Assembly (NCBI GenBank): GCA_001839685.1
Contig: MLAK01000904.1
Span: 130,142 to 172,038, forward strand
Origin: Tritrichomonas foetus
Taxonomy: Eukaryota; Parabasalia; Tritrichomonadida; Tritrichomonadidae
Direction: 5' to 3'
DNA length: 41,897 bases
The translations under genes and the position numbers were made by a program. Numbering within the stretch: position 1 is the first letter of the stretch; every line of letters starts with the position of its first letter. This document shows, one piece after another, positions 9,393 to 19,800 of the stretch. The notes beneath the pieces are model-generated. The model was not told where the DNA came from, made no database searches, and worked only from the letters and a program-made list of their open reading frames with translations.

Positions 9393-12035
9393 TTAATGAT
9401 TTTGGAATATAACAACAACATTTCCTTCGTCTGATCCAGTATCTGATGATTCATTTGACATTTCCATATTTTCATGGTTTTCTTCATCTTCTTCAAGCGG
9501 CAAAAGTGGGATGTCTTCTTCTTCTTCATGAATGTACAAATGTTTTTCGAATATAGTGTCATTTTCACTTTTGTTTTCTTCTTCTCTATGGTCTTCAAAA
9601 AATTCCTCTTCCTCTTCGATCTTTTCGCCAAAATAATCATTGTCAGTGGCAAAAAGGTCGCTTGAATTTTTATTTTCAACATTTTCAAGGGAAAAACGCT
9701 CAATATTGAGAGTGGATTTGCAATACACAAGAAGTTCCTTCGAAGAACCAACAGAGAGAAATTCTTGGTCTTTTTCGAGGTCGCAGTCAGAAGAACTAGA
9801 GAAGGAAAAGTCTCTTAATGGATCCAAATTTCGATTTGATGATAAAACTTCATGATCTTTTTCATTTTCTTCTTCAGCTCTTCTGACTTTTTCATCTTCA
9901 TTTTGAGAATTATTCGAATTACAATTTTCTTGTTCGTCTTTCTCATCGGCACTTTCTTTTTCTTCAGCATTTTCATTTTCTTCTGGGAATTGATCGATGA
10001 TTTTAAATCTTTCTTTGACTACAATATCTTCATTTTCTGTTTCTTCTTCAGCGTCATCAACTTTTTGCTTTATGGAATTTTGATGATTTTTGATTTCTTG
10101 ATTTTCGTTTTCCTTAGTTTCTTTTTCTTTATCTTTTTGTTCATAAAAGAGATTAGAATTATTTTTTAATTCATCATTTTCTCTTTCATTATTTTTATTA
10201 GATTGAATGTCAGTTTTTTCTCCATTTTTTTCGTCTTTTTCATTGTTTGGTTCAGTCTTGCTTTCATTGTTTTCACTAACTTTATTTCTTCTTTTCTTTT
10301 GGTTAGAATTGGCTTCTTCTTTGGTTTTAATATCATAAGTGTTTTCATTGTCTTTATCAGCATGAATGGTTTCTATTATTTGCTTGACCTTTTCATTGTT
10401 AGTTGTATCATCATCATCCTTTTGCAAGTAAATTTCATTTTCATTGACATTTTCAACATTATTTTCCACAGGAGAATCCACATCAGGAAAAGCAATGTCG
10501 CCGTCAATATCTGCTGGATTTCCAATTGTTGAAGGAATTGTGTCAGAAATGTTGTTACATGTTGTTGATGGATTTGAGATTAACGATTCAGACACATGTT
10601 TACTTTTCGAATCTTCACCGATTTCATTAATCCTCTTTCCTGGACCAACTTTCACACTTTCACGAAACCTATCATTCCCCTCACTCAAACCTTCACCCAT
10701 TACATTTTCCTCATTCTTTTTCTCATTATTTTTCACTTTCCGGTTTATATTACTCTTGATATTTTTTTTCATATGTTTATCTGAATGTGTAGCTTTATGA
10801 TTAGTTATAGGTTTAATTGTTTGATTCGCTAAATGATTAATATTTGAATTGGGTATAAGTAGAGTTGAATTGTCTGTTTGGGTTTGGTTGATGTTCTTGA
10901 AATGACTTTTAAGGTTATAATCTGATTCGGTTTCAAAAACTTTTGAATCTGAAGGATTCGCTTCTTGTTCTGACAGAGTTTCAATTTGTGAATGTTTACA
11001 TGGAATTCTAGTAGCTTTTCGAGAAACCACAGATTCAGCGCGAGCTTTTTGAACTGTTTTTGATTTTTCTGTAATTTGGTGACATTTTTTAATTTCTAAA
11101 GACTGTGTTAGTTTTTTTCTATTCAAAATATCAGTTTTGTTCACTCTTGGTGCAATCGGTTTTGGAATAGGTCCTGTTGTCAATCCTCCGAGCCTTTTCT
11201 GTGCTTTTATTCTTAAAATATGTCTTTGTTGTCTAAATTGTAGAATTTCATCATCAAAACGAGAGAGTAATTTTGTTTTTGCAGTTTCATATTCACTCAA
11301 AAATTTATTTTGATTTTCAAGATTTTCATTTTCTTCAAGTTCAATGATTTGAATTTCAAGATCATCAGCGTTTTCAATATCTCCTGCTTTTCTTAACTTT
11401 ATTTCTTTTTCTTTCATATCACCAAGTTTTTGAGAATGATTAAATGCATAATATCTCATTTTTTCATTCCAATCTGATTCAAAATCTTCGAATTTCATTT
11501 GCTGTTTGAAAGCGATTTCTCTTTCTTTCATAGATGTTTCATTATCAAAAGAAACTAAAAGAGGATCAGATAAGCTTGATTTTGTATGTGAAAATTGATT
11601 GGTATTAAAAGATTGTGAAATTTGATTGGAATTTAGAGTTTGTGAAAAAAGCTGATTTCCTGATGAAAGTAATGTTTCTGCTTCTTTTGTACAATTATTA
11701 ATCTCGTTTACGACTGATTCGCATAAAAGAATTGCTTTTCTTGCTTCGTCATATTTCTTTTCCTCTAAACACGAAGGGACATATACAGTTAAATGTTCTT
11801 GTAATGAAATGAGTTTTGGAATAGGAACTGTATTAACACGACGAGTAAGCATTAATTCGTTTCGTAATTCGATGATATTTTTATCATGATTTGGATTCTG
11901 TTCTGTCGGCTTTTTTAATTCGGTCTGTGATGTTTCTTTTGATGGAGCTTTTTTCCCGGTCGGAATGGCTTGTCGTGGGCGACCGGGAGCAACAATGACT
12001 GGCTTTTTGGGCTTAGCCGTCACTGCTGCTTTCAT
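9393..12035 (-). CDS. Charged coiled-coil protein with long acidic tail, trichomonad-type
   Basis: An 880-residue protein starting at ATG 12033-12035. A basic Pro/Lys/Ala N-terminus (1-50) leads to a short helical module near 70-130 (IPKLISLQEHL then EEKKYDEARKAILLCESV). This resembles a helical-repeat segment seen in many trichomonad proteins of unknown role. A coiled-coil rod (about 165-300) has the pattern FEDFESDWNEKMRYYAFNHS. It is followed by a basic patch and a disordered region of over 500 residues dominated by Glu, Asn, Asp, Lys and Ser. The acidic tail produces open shadow frames on the opposite strand (around 9640-10800), which I do not treat as genes. No enzyme motif or membrane span is visible. 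A structural or scaffolding role is inference from composition only. Confidence 0.8.
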   Translation of the reverse strand: MKAAVTAKPKKPVIVAPGRPRQAIPTGKKAPSKETSQTELKKPTEQNPNHDKNIIELRNELMLTRRVNTVPIPKLISLQEHLTVYVPSCLEEKKYDEARKAILLCESVVNEINNCTKEAETLLSSGNQLFSQTLNSNQISQSFNTNQFSHTKSSLSDPLLVSFDNETSMKEREIAFKQQMKFEDFESDWNEKMRYYAFNHSQKLGDMKEKEIKLRKAGDIENADDLEIQIIELEENENLENQNKFLSEYETAKTKLLSRFDDEILQFRQQRHILRIKAQKRLGGLTTGPIPKPIAPRVNKTDILNRKKLTQSLEIKKCHQITEKSKTVQKARAESVVSRKATRIPCKHSQIETLSEQEANPSDSKVFETESDYNLKSHFKNINQTQTDNSTLLIPNSNINHLANQTIKPITNHKATHSDKHMKKNIKSNINRKVKNNEKKNEENVMGEGLSEGNDRFRESVKVGPGKRINEIGEDSKSKHVSESLISNPSTTCNNISDTIPSTIGNPADIDGDIAFPDVDSPVENNVENVNENEIYLQKDDDDTTNNEKVKQIIETIHADKDNENTYDIKTKEEANSNQKKRRNKVSENNESKTEPNNEKDEKNGEKTDIQSNKNNERENDELKNNSNLFYEQKDKEKETKENENQEIKNHQNSIKQKVDDAEEETENEDIVVKERFKIIDQFPEENENAEEKESADEKDEQENCNSNNSQNEDEKVRRAEEENEKDHEVLSSNRNLDPLRDFSFSSSSDCDLEKDQEFLSVGSSKELLVYCKSTLNIERFSLENVENKNSSDLFATDNDYFGEKIEEEEEFFEDHREEENKSENDTIFEKHLYIHEEEEDIPLLPLEEDEENHENMEMSNESSDTGSDEGNVVVIFQNH

Positions 12036-12890
12036 TCTGAAATAAATCCTTTTTTCAAAATTTTGTGAACGTTTATTTGAAAAATAATAACAATTGAATA
12101 GTTTACTATTCTACTTTTGAACATATTATTTTTTATTGATTGAAAAAATTCTATATGATGACATTATTTTTCAATAATTAAAAATGACTCTCTCATTCAT
12201 TCACTCATCGCGAAAAAACGTAGAATTTCATGGGGTTGAACTATTTTCTATATTGACTGCAATATTAGTAAATAAGAAATCAGCAGTATAATGATTGTTT
12301 TCCTCTTCAAACTGTCGTCATTTCTGATCTTGTAAATACTATGCTCATTCTAATTGATAAGCAATCGCTTCAATTGATATCTTTCGACATGTATTCTTAA
12401 ATAAAGATTTTCAACATGCACCATGATTATGATTTGTTGATTCCCGTTGGTCTATCTCTGCATTTTTAGTCCAAAAACAAAATAAATATTTCATGACTTT
12501 TGAACACGTTTACTGATTCACAATACAAACAAAACGAGAAATATTTCTGATCTGATTCATATACTATTTTATTGATCATTCAATTCATGCTTCTGTTAGA
12601 AGGAAGCACTATATTACACAATAACATATTTTACGAATACCGATAATTTATATATACAATATCTAAACACTTTCGTAAAATCAAAAATTATGAATGAGGA
12701 AATTCCTTTTTCCATGATTTTCAATATATTAATTATTTGTAGAATTCGTTCAATATCTGTACTAGGACTTGATCGAATTGATTGTTTCATTATGGCACTT
12801 TTGACTCATTAATATTGATGTTGAGATTGAATCTTTACGAGAGGCAAATTTTCCCCTGATTTCCCATTTAAATGTCTTGTTAAAATATAT
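12036..12890. other. Intergenic region, possibly further relic sequence
   Basis: About 850 AT-rich bases between the acidic coiled-coil gene and the phosphatase relic. A minus-strand frame of roughly 58 codons (about 12610-12800, ATG near 12795) is open but matches nothing I know. It may be spurious or part of decayed sequence downstream of the phosphatase copy. Confidence 0.4.
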
Positions 12891-12899
12891 TGATGTTTG

Positions 12900-13412
12900 C
12901 AGAGCATGAATGTGCCGGCTCTCGTGTTGATAGATCTATTGGATCGAAGAAATAAGTTGACATTTTTTTTTATTTTGTCTGAAACATTTTTATTTGGTGA
13001 TTTTAGATTGCATGAATTATTAAATTCTGGTTGTGCCTAATTGCTATAAGAAAATATAGTATAAACGAAACTATTACTTGTTATGATTTCACCTCTTGAA
13101 ACACACTTATGAGATCTTAAATTGTTATTCCGAAAGAATTTTTGAACAGCCAATGTTCCAAAAGTGTAACCAAGTCTTCTAACACTCGCTGAAAATTACA
13201 ATGATGCATCTTTAGAATCTGACCAAACTAAATCTGTAATAAGTTATGTTGGTTTTTCAATTGGTCGTACAATTGACTCTATTTTAGTCAAATAATTGAT
13301 TCATGAGGCGAAAGTCAACCATGACAACAAAATATTTCATCACTCACAACTTCAGCAAATGGGAGATATTTAAATGTCTCATTAAATTTTTTGTAAACTT
13401 GTTGAATAAGTA
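12900..13412 (-). pseudogene. Decayed, 5'-truncated PPP phosphatase copy
   Basis: Read on the minus strand, this stretch translates piecewise into the C-terminal half of the phosphatase encoded next door. It gives VYKKFNETFKYLPF then SDEIFCCHG-stop-LSP (intact gene: IYQKINEVFTYLPF, CCHGGLSP). Next come RPIEKP, LITDLVWSDSKDA, GYTFGTLAVQKFF, RSHKCV and VYTIFSYSN, in the order of the intact gene. In-frame stops fall at 13315-13317 (second Gly of HGG, GGA to TGA), 13244-13246, 13196-13198 and 13037-13039. There is one frameshift between the first and second of these, and about four codons are missing before RSH. The half carrying GDxHG, GDxVDRG and GNHE is absent. The homology is clear to about 13030 and uncertain below. 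It starts about 60 bases past the stop of the intact gene. Confidence 0.88.
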
Positions 13413-13473
13413 ACAATAAACAAAATGAAAATTCATATATAGTTTACAATTAAATACGTATGAGTATATATCA

Positions 13474-15030
13474 TTATTTGACCGGGAAAGGATTTAATGG
13501 TGGCACTGTATCCATATGGAGACTTCGACTGCTGTGAATTTTCATCTCTTTCTTTGGAATGATGATACCTTTCATACCCTGCATTCTGCTTGTCTTGCTC
13601 ACACAAACAGAGGCAGTACTTCTAATCTTGGCATTGATTGAGAAAGAATTTCGGAGAATTGCTACATTTGGTTTCGATAGTTTAAATGTTATTTGTTCAC
13701 GTGGAGGAACAAATATCGGCTCAAATATGACAGGGGTAATTATTTGAGATAATGAATTATCTTCTGAAATTTCTTGTTGAAAAGATGCAGAATTATTAAC
13801 TATCAAATAAGCACAACGATTGGTTTCATATTTAGAATAGTTACTAGATGAGAAAACCGTGCAAACTTGACTATTATTAGTCATTCTTGCACCATGTTCT
13901 ACACATTCGTGAGATCTGATGATAAATTTCAGATTATTGGTGGTTAAAAAATCCTGGACTGCTAAATTTCCAAAATAACATCCTATTCCTCGAGGATTCT
14001 CGGAAAAGAAAATTGGCGCATCTCTCGGATCCGACCAAATAAGATCAGAAATAAATCTTGATGCTTTTTCAACAGGTCGAGATATTGCTTTGATCTGTTC
14101 AACGACTTTAATTCGAGGTGATAAGCCACCATGACAACATAACACTTCATCATTGATAATGGCTGCAAAAGGCAAATATGTAAATACTTCATTAATCTTT
14201 TGATAGATTGGCTCAGATGAATGATTTCCAAAAACTGCATTCAATTCATCTCTAAATCCATATGTGCTATTTATTTCTTCGAATTCATGATTTCCGCGCA
14301 ATAATATAAATTTATTTGGAAACATAACCAGCATTGATAACAAAAAAGTAATAACATCAAGGGAAAAATGACCCCTGTCCACGTAATCGCCTAAAAAGAC
14401 GACACCGTCAGATGTCATAATGTCATTTGTGAAAGGTGGATTTGAAGCAGACTTTTCTTGATTCGGAAAAGACTCTTGATCTTTAACATAATTAGCATTT
14501 CTCTGCATCATTTCATTTGTGAAAACATTCTGAGGGGAGGAAATTGAATGGTGAATCTGCATCTTGTAGTTATTTACCATGCGGTTTTCCATTTGATTAA
14601 TATTTGTATCATCAAAATAACGCTTTTGATGATACATTTCGGAATATGCTGGGAAACTCTCTTTTTCGCTTTGATTTTGATTTGGTACCGCATCCTTTTT
14701 GCTGTTTTCGCAAGTAGTATGATTAATGTTAGTAATATGTGAAACACCACCAAAACTCACTCTATGTTTTTCCTTTTTTGGCAGACCAATACTTTTAATG
14801 ATTCTAAGCATGTCGTGCAAATTTCCGTGAATATCGCCAACAACATTGATGCGCCCATTTACTTTGATAAGTGACGGCTGATCTTTCAAGACATTGATTG
14901 CTTGTTTGAATAACTCGAGATATGTTGTAACTGTAAATCTTGGAAGGGGGAACTTCACGCCAGCGTACCTGATAAGATCTGGGTCATGGTGAATAATCTC
15001 TTCAAGCGCTGCATAAACTTCATTCGCCAT
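13474..15030 (-). CDS. PPP-family Ser/Thr protein phosphatase with large insert
   Basis: A 518-residue metallophosphatase of the PP1/PP2A superfamily. The open frame extends upstream to a TTG at 15075, but the first ATG is at 15028-15030 (MANEVYAALEE). A candidate initiator 32 nt upstream supports this start. All core motifs are present: GDIHGN (65-70), GDYVDRG (214-220), RGNHEFEE (245-252), CCHGGLSP (298-305), LIWSDP (330-335) and IIRSHE (370-375). These carry the metal-binding Asp, Asn and His residues, so it should be active. About 144 residues separate the first two motifs, where PP1/PP2A have about 22. The extra segment (about 85-208) is Asn/Gln/His/Ser-rich and probably a surface loop. 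The C-terminal ~100 residues are divergent and basic. It belongs to PPP broadly; I would not assign PP1, PP2A or PP2B. A decayed partial copy lies directly downstream. Confidence 0.93.
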   Translation of the reverse strand: MANEVYAALEEIIHHDPDLIRYAGVKFPLPRFTVTTYLELFKQAINVLKDQPSLIKVNGRINVVGDIHGNLHDMLRIIKSIGLPKKEKHRVSFGGVSHITNINHTTCENSKKDAVPNQNQSEKESFPAYSEMYHQKRYFDDTNINQMENRMVNNYKMQIHHSISSPQNVFTNEMMQRNANYVKDQESFPNQEKSASNPPFTNDIMTSDGVVFLGDYVDRGHFSLDVITFLLSMLVMFPNKFILLRGNHEFEEINSTYGFRDELNAVFGNHSSEPIYQKINEVFTYLPFAAIINDEVLCCHGGLSPRIKVVEQIKAISRPVEKASRFISDLIWSDPRDAPIFFSENPRGIGCYFGNLAVQDFLTTNNLKFIIRSHECVEHGARMTNNSQVCTVFSSSNYSKYETNRCAYLIVNNSASFQQEISEDNSLSQIITPVIFEPIFVPPREQITFKLSKPNVAILRNSFSINAKIRSTASVCVSKTSRMQGMKGIIIPKKEMKIHSSRSLHMDTVPPLNPFPVK

Positions 15031-15061
15031 ATTGGAATCTGCGGATTCACAAAAGTTTTGA

Positions 15062-15066
15062 TGTGA
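15062..15066 (-). promoter_or_regulatory. Candidate initiator (Inr) of the phosphatase gene
   Basis: On the minus strand this reads TCACA, matching TCAYW, with its A about 33 nt before the ATG at 15030. If transcription starts here, the upstream TTG extension of the frame lies outside the message. That favours the ATG start. Confidence 0.35.
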
Positions 15067-15075
15067 ATAATTCAA

Positions 15076-16841
15076 AGAACAGTTTATTTCAATGCATTCA
15101 AAATATAATACAATAATCAGAATAAATAATTTGTATTCAGATGAACTTTTGTTACTAGCTTTAATTCAAATGAATTAATATTAATGGGCAAATTGAACTG
15201 TGATCTATTTGAGTTAGTATCAATTCCTTCCATAATAGAACATATTTTTATTTAACAAGATTAGAGAGCAGGAAGGACCTGTAAATTTGATAATTATTCA
15301 ACCATATAAGAGAATATAACAACTATGAATCAGATAAAAATTTGAAGAGAATTATCCACAATTTCAATCACTATTGAAAATAAAAGAAATAATAGAGGAA
15401 TTATTTGAGAAATTGACTATGAAGTTGAATGTAAAAGTATTGAATGATACAAAAAAATTGAAAGAGTAATATATTGTATCCATCACTTCAATTATGAAAA
15501 TTAAGAAGAAAATATTTTAATAAAGTTATCAAAACTCCTACGAACAATAACAATCTTCCTCGAAATTCGAGATGATATCAGGAATCGTGTTCACTTTCGA
15601 AATTATTCAGGGCTTAACTAAGAAACGTTAGCTGTTTTGATAATCAGGTAGTTTACTAGTTTAATTACATGCCTACTCATTTTTGGAGCCTCCAAATTAA
15701 AGGTAATTTTTTATTGCTTTGAATTATTCAAATAATTTGAATAGCCGCCAAACATCGTACATAGAAATCTTATTCACAATAGGTAACTTTTTGAGTAATT
15801 ATTTACACAAATTGAAAAAGACTTCAAATCAAAAAGTCCCCATGAGAATTGAATTTGTCATTTATCACTTTTTAAGGGCCTTCAGCCGCAGAAAATCTTC
15901 TATTGAAGTGGAATATTTCAATAAATTTCATTTTACTCTTCTGAAAACATATGAGCAATGCCAAAAAAAGAGGAATAAAAAATAATCTACTCAAATATCA
16001 TTTACATTTTCGTGAAATAATGATATTTGGGCATTTTTGTATGTGAAAAGAAACGTAAAACGAAATGTGGATTGAATAGAATTAATTATAAACGTATTCC
16101 TTCGATTTCTTCAGAAATTCACTAATTATTTTTCTATTTTCAATTTTTTACACAATGAATGATTTTAAAGAAAACTTTTTGAATTGAAGATTTTTTCCAA
16201 ATTTGATCGAAAATTAATGTTTTTTCTTCATCTTGCTCAAACAATTAACATTATAATTGATTATATAATCCACATATATCAATATAAATATGATGTTTAT
16301 GAAACCAGCAGAAATCTGCTATGATATTTTCAGTTTATAAATGGTCGAACTTGTAAAAACAATCGATTTTTTCATGACCAAAATACATCGGAGCTAGATT
16401 CACTATGATCAATCACTGTTAGTAATATCTTTGAAATAAAAATTTCAAGTTATCAGGTCGAGATTGAGCTACAACGATAACCCCTATTACAAAAAAAAGA
16501 TTTGATATATCATGACTAATGATAGTATTTATGATAGCACAATTGTTTAAAACAGCATACAGGAAATTCAAAAAAATATAATCCTTATAAATCTATGATT
16601 ATTAGAAAAAATGATTGTGCAATCTTTTCTACAAAGGCAGGAACCAAAGTTTGTAAGAACTTACTCTCTCTAGTCCATAAATAAATCATAAAGCAAACTA
16701 TATAAAGAGATGTTAATATTTTGTTTTTTTAAAAAAAAGCAAAATTTGTATATCATTGGGACTTAGATTGTGATAAATTGAATGGATATACAAAGCCAAA
16801 TAAGAACAATAAAAATATTTCATAAATCAAATAGAAAAAGC
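15076..16841. other. Long intergenic region with weak relic-like frames
   Basis: About 1.8 kb without an intact gene. Short plus-strand stretches look protein-like but are broken by stops. One is near 15165-15260; another near 15360-15470 contains KEIIEELFEKLTMKLNVKVL. A third frame at 15719-15985 opens at TTG; its first ATG, at 15842, leaves 47 codons (MRIEFVIYHFLRAFSRRKSS) and no family is recognised. These may be remains of one or more dead genes. A perfect 11-bp inverted repeat lies at 15992-16029. The rest is AT-rich with nothing recognised. Confidence 0.4.
15992..16029. repeat. 11-bp perfect inverted repeat (hairpin)
   Basis: CAAATATCATT at 15992-16002 is matched by AATGATATTTG at 16019-16029, with a 16-base loop between. 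It falls 7 bases after the stop of the small open frame ending at 15985. It could be a chance AT-rich palindrome or an RNA hairpin. Confidence 0.5.
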
Positions 16842-19800
16842 TTAATCTGAATCGAGTAGTGGAGGAGGAGCGTGCTTATTCTTTGAAGAAGATTTCTTTG
16901 CAGGTGGTTCCGCAATTTCATCATCTACAATTGGTGGAGGTTTCTTTACTTTTTTCTTTTTGTCACCATCACCATCTTTTGATTTCCGGCTTGAGTGTCT
17001 TCTTTCTTCGCGTGTTGCTGAGTTGGATCCCCTTTTTGATGATGGGGTTGATTTGATGTCATCATCACTTCGATCGATATCAGTTTTCTTTTGTTTTCTC
17101 ACTTTCTTTCGAACAACAACAACTTTTGTGGTTGGACGAGTGGTTGATGGTTTGTCAGCCTTTACATTGGTATCTTTATTGGATTTTTTCTTCGAATTTG
17201 GTGTAGATGAAGTTGAAGTTGATTCATCGTTTTCTATCTCATCACTTGATTCACTTCTTGCTTTTCGAATTGAAGAGCGTGATCGTTTTGGTTTGAAATC
17301 TATGTCTTCTGAATCACTTGATTTTTGGGTTATTTTCTTGATTTCTTTTTGTTGAGGAACTGGCACTGTTTCAGGTTTCATGTTTGAATCATTTTTACTA
17401 TTTGTAACTTCATTACTTACATGTGGTTCAGTCTTCTCGCTTTTGGTTTCACTTTTTGTATCATCTTTAGATGAAACTTTTGATATCTCTTGAGTTTCGG
17501 TACTAGTCTCAGTTATTATTTCATTTGGAATGTCTTGTTTTGTGTCATCTTTGATTTTGTTGGATTCAGAATCAGAATCAGTTGCTGGTTTAAAAAGAGG
17601 AGTTTTAGATCTTGATGATGATCTGATTGGAGAATCAGTTTTTGGCTTTCTTAAATCATCTTTTTTGGCTTTGCGTGTTGTCGAATGACGTTTTGAATCA
17701 GGTTTTGCTTTATTTCCACTTGAAGGTGGAATTGGAATTGCTTGATTTCTAAGTGTTAATTTTCTTTTATTATCATCTTTTTTAGTTTTTTCTACCTCTA
17801 CTTCATTTTCTTCATTTAATTCATCTTGCATCACACCTAGAAGGTCATCATCATCATAGTCATATTCGTCTTCTTCTTCTTCGTTGATTTCAGAGTTATT
17901 ATTTTCACCATCATTTTCATTTTCGGTATTATCATTTTCATTTCCAGTATGTTCTGAAACTCGTCTAATAAGGTGAATTGATGGGATTCTCAATAATGAT
18001 CTCTTTAATCTTGGTGATTGCAAGCTAAGTGTTGCTTCAGTCTTCGAAAGACTATTAGGATGAGGAACTTCAATCATAAAAAGACCATTAGTTTTTTCAT
18101 CACTTGAGCGAGCTGTTTCACCGCCATAAATATATAAATAAGGTTCCAAATAATCCATACCAAAGCGTGTTAATGTTGGTGGATTGTTATAGCAATTTGT
18201 ACCTTTAACAGGAACTAGTTCTTTTTCATCTAATTTAACAATTGTTGTTGGAACAATTCTTCTTTTATTTGAGCCGCCAATTGTTACCATCATTGAACCA
18301 ACCATCACTGTTCGATGGAACGCTCTTGGAGGTAATTGGATTTCAACCCGACTCCATTTTAGATCAATTAAGTCCAATGCATAAACGTCATTTAAAAATG
18401 TCTTCTTTTTACTATCGCAACCGCCATAAATGTACATCTTATCATTATAAACAAATGATGAATGGAAAGCTCTTGGTGGTGGACTGTCATTAAGTGGATT
18501 ATTCCCGGCCCATCGTCCTAATAATGGATCATATACGCATAAATCATTTAATGTTTTCTTTTTATGTGATATTCCACCAAATACGAAAAGTTTTCCTTTA
18601 TACATCACTGCAGAATGTCCGTAACGAGGTTCAGGAGTATTATCAGCTCCCACATCTACAAAATTGGGATTATTTTTAGAAAACATATAAATACTTCCAA
18701 TTGGCTCCCCCATTGCTTTACCTCCATAAATCAAAAAGCTTGAATCATCCAAGGCTGTCATCGAATGACCACTTTTAGTATCAATTTTCGCATTAATGTT
18801 TGTAACTTCACCTGTTTTCAAATTTACTGAGATAAAATATGAATTACTATATGAATATAATTCATTTCCAAGAATACAAACATCATTTCCAGAACACAAA
18901 GATAAGCTATGATTTGTCTTCACTAATTTAAACGGAAGTTTATTTTCTATATGTAAGCTCTCATAATTGTCGTCAAGTAATTTTGTGAAATTTTGAATAA
19001 ATTGGTCTTTTTCTTCTTGTTTAGAAAAAGAAACTACAATTGGATTATCTTTCGGCTTACTTTTTGAAAATAGAGTTATATCTTTCTTTGAAGGACAGTC
19101 GATATACCTGAATAGTATAATTGCCATTTCAAAAACGGATTTTTGTGAAGTTTTTGATTCTGCGTTAGTGAGAAGTACCAAATCATTGAAAAGATACAAT
19201 TGTCCTTTATATTTTGAACTTTTGTTCTTTTGTTCAACAGAAACTGAATATTCAGAAACAAGAGTTCGTGTTGGTGTCAAAATTACGCAACTTTTATCCA
19301 TATTCATTTGAATTGCAGCCAATTTAGCTTTATTTTCTGCAATATTTGAAGCACGATCAATTTCTTCAGTAATTTGCTTGATTTTTCCTTCAGCTGCAGC
19401 AAGGAGACCACAATCAGGATGTGATTCAGGTGTAACTTTAATTAATTCACGTAAGAAAAGAATATAACGTGGCATTCTTTGAACAGGAGTAATTAAATAT
19501 GATTGAAGAGGACCAATATCTTGTCCAATATTTGTGAGTTTAGTGTCCCATTCTTTGTTTTTCGATTTCCTCAATATAAGTTGAATTACACTGGAATAGT
19601 TTGATATATAATGTAGTGAGATTTTGAAAAATGCAGCGAAATCTAAAAACACATCTGAGAGCATAGCACCATACAAATTCTGGCTCCTTTCAAATATATC
19701 CTTATAAAATGTTTTATGACAATTAATAATTGTTGGTAAATCATTGAAAACTTGATTCAATTCATCTTGATTCATCATTTTCTCTTTTTCTAAAATTGGA

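Noticed and set aside
9474..10800. Several plus-strand frames of 60-118 codons opposite the acidic coiled-coil gene
   Set aside because: They are antisense shadows of Glu/Lys/Asn codons (Phe/Ser/Leu-rich) and conflict with the long minus-strand gene.
13030..13412. The phosphatase relic as a 3' exon of the live phosphatase gene
   Set aside because: It repeats sequence already present in the live gene and contains several stops and a frameshift, so it is a duplicate and not a continuation.
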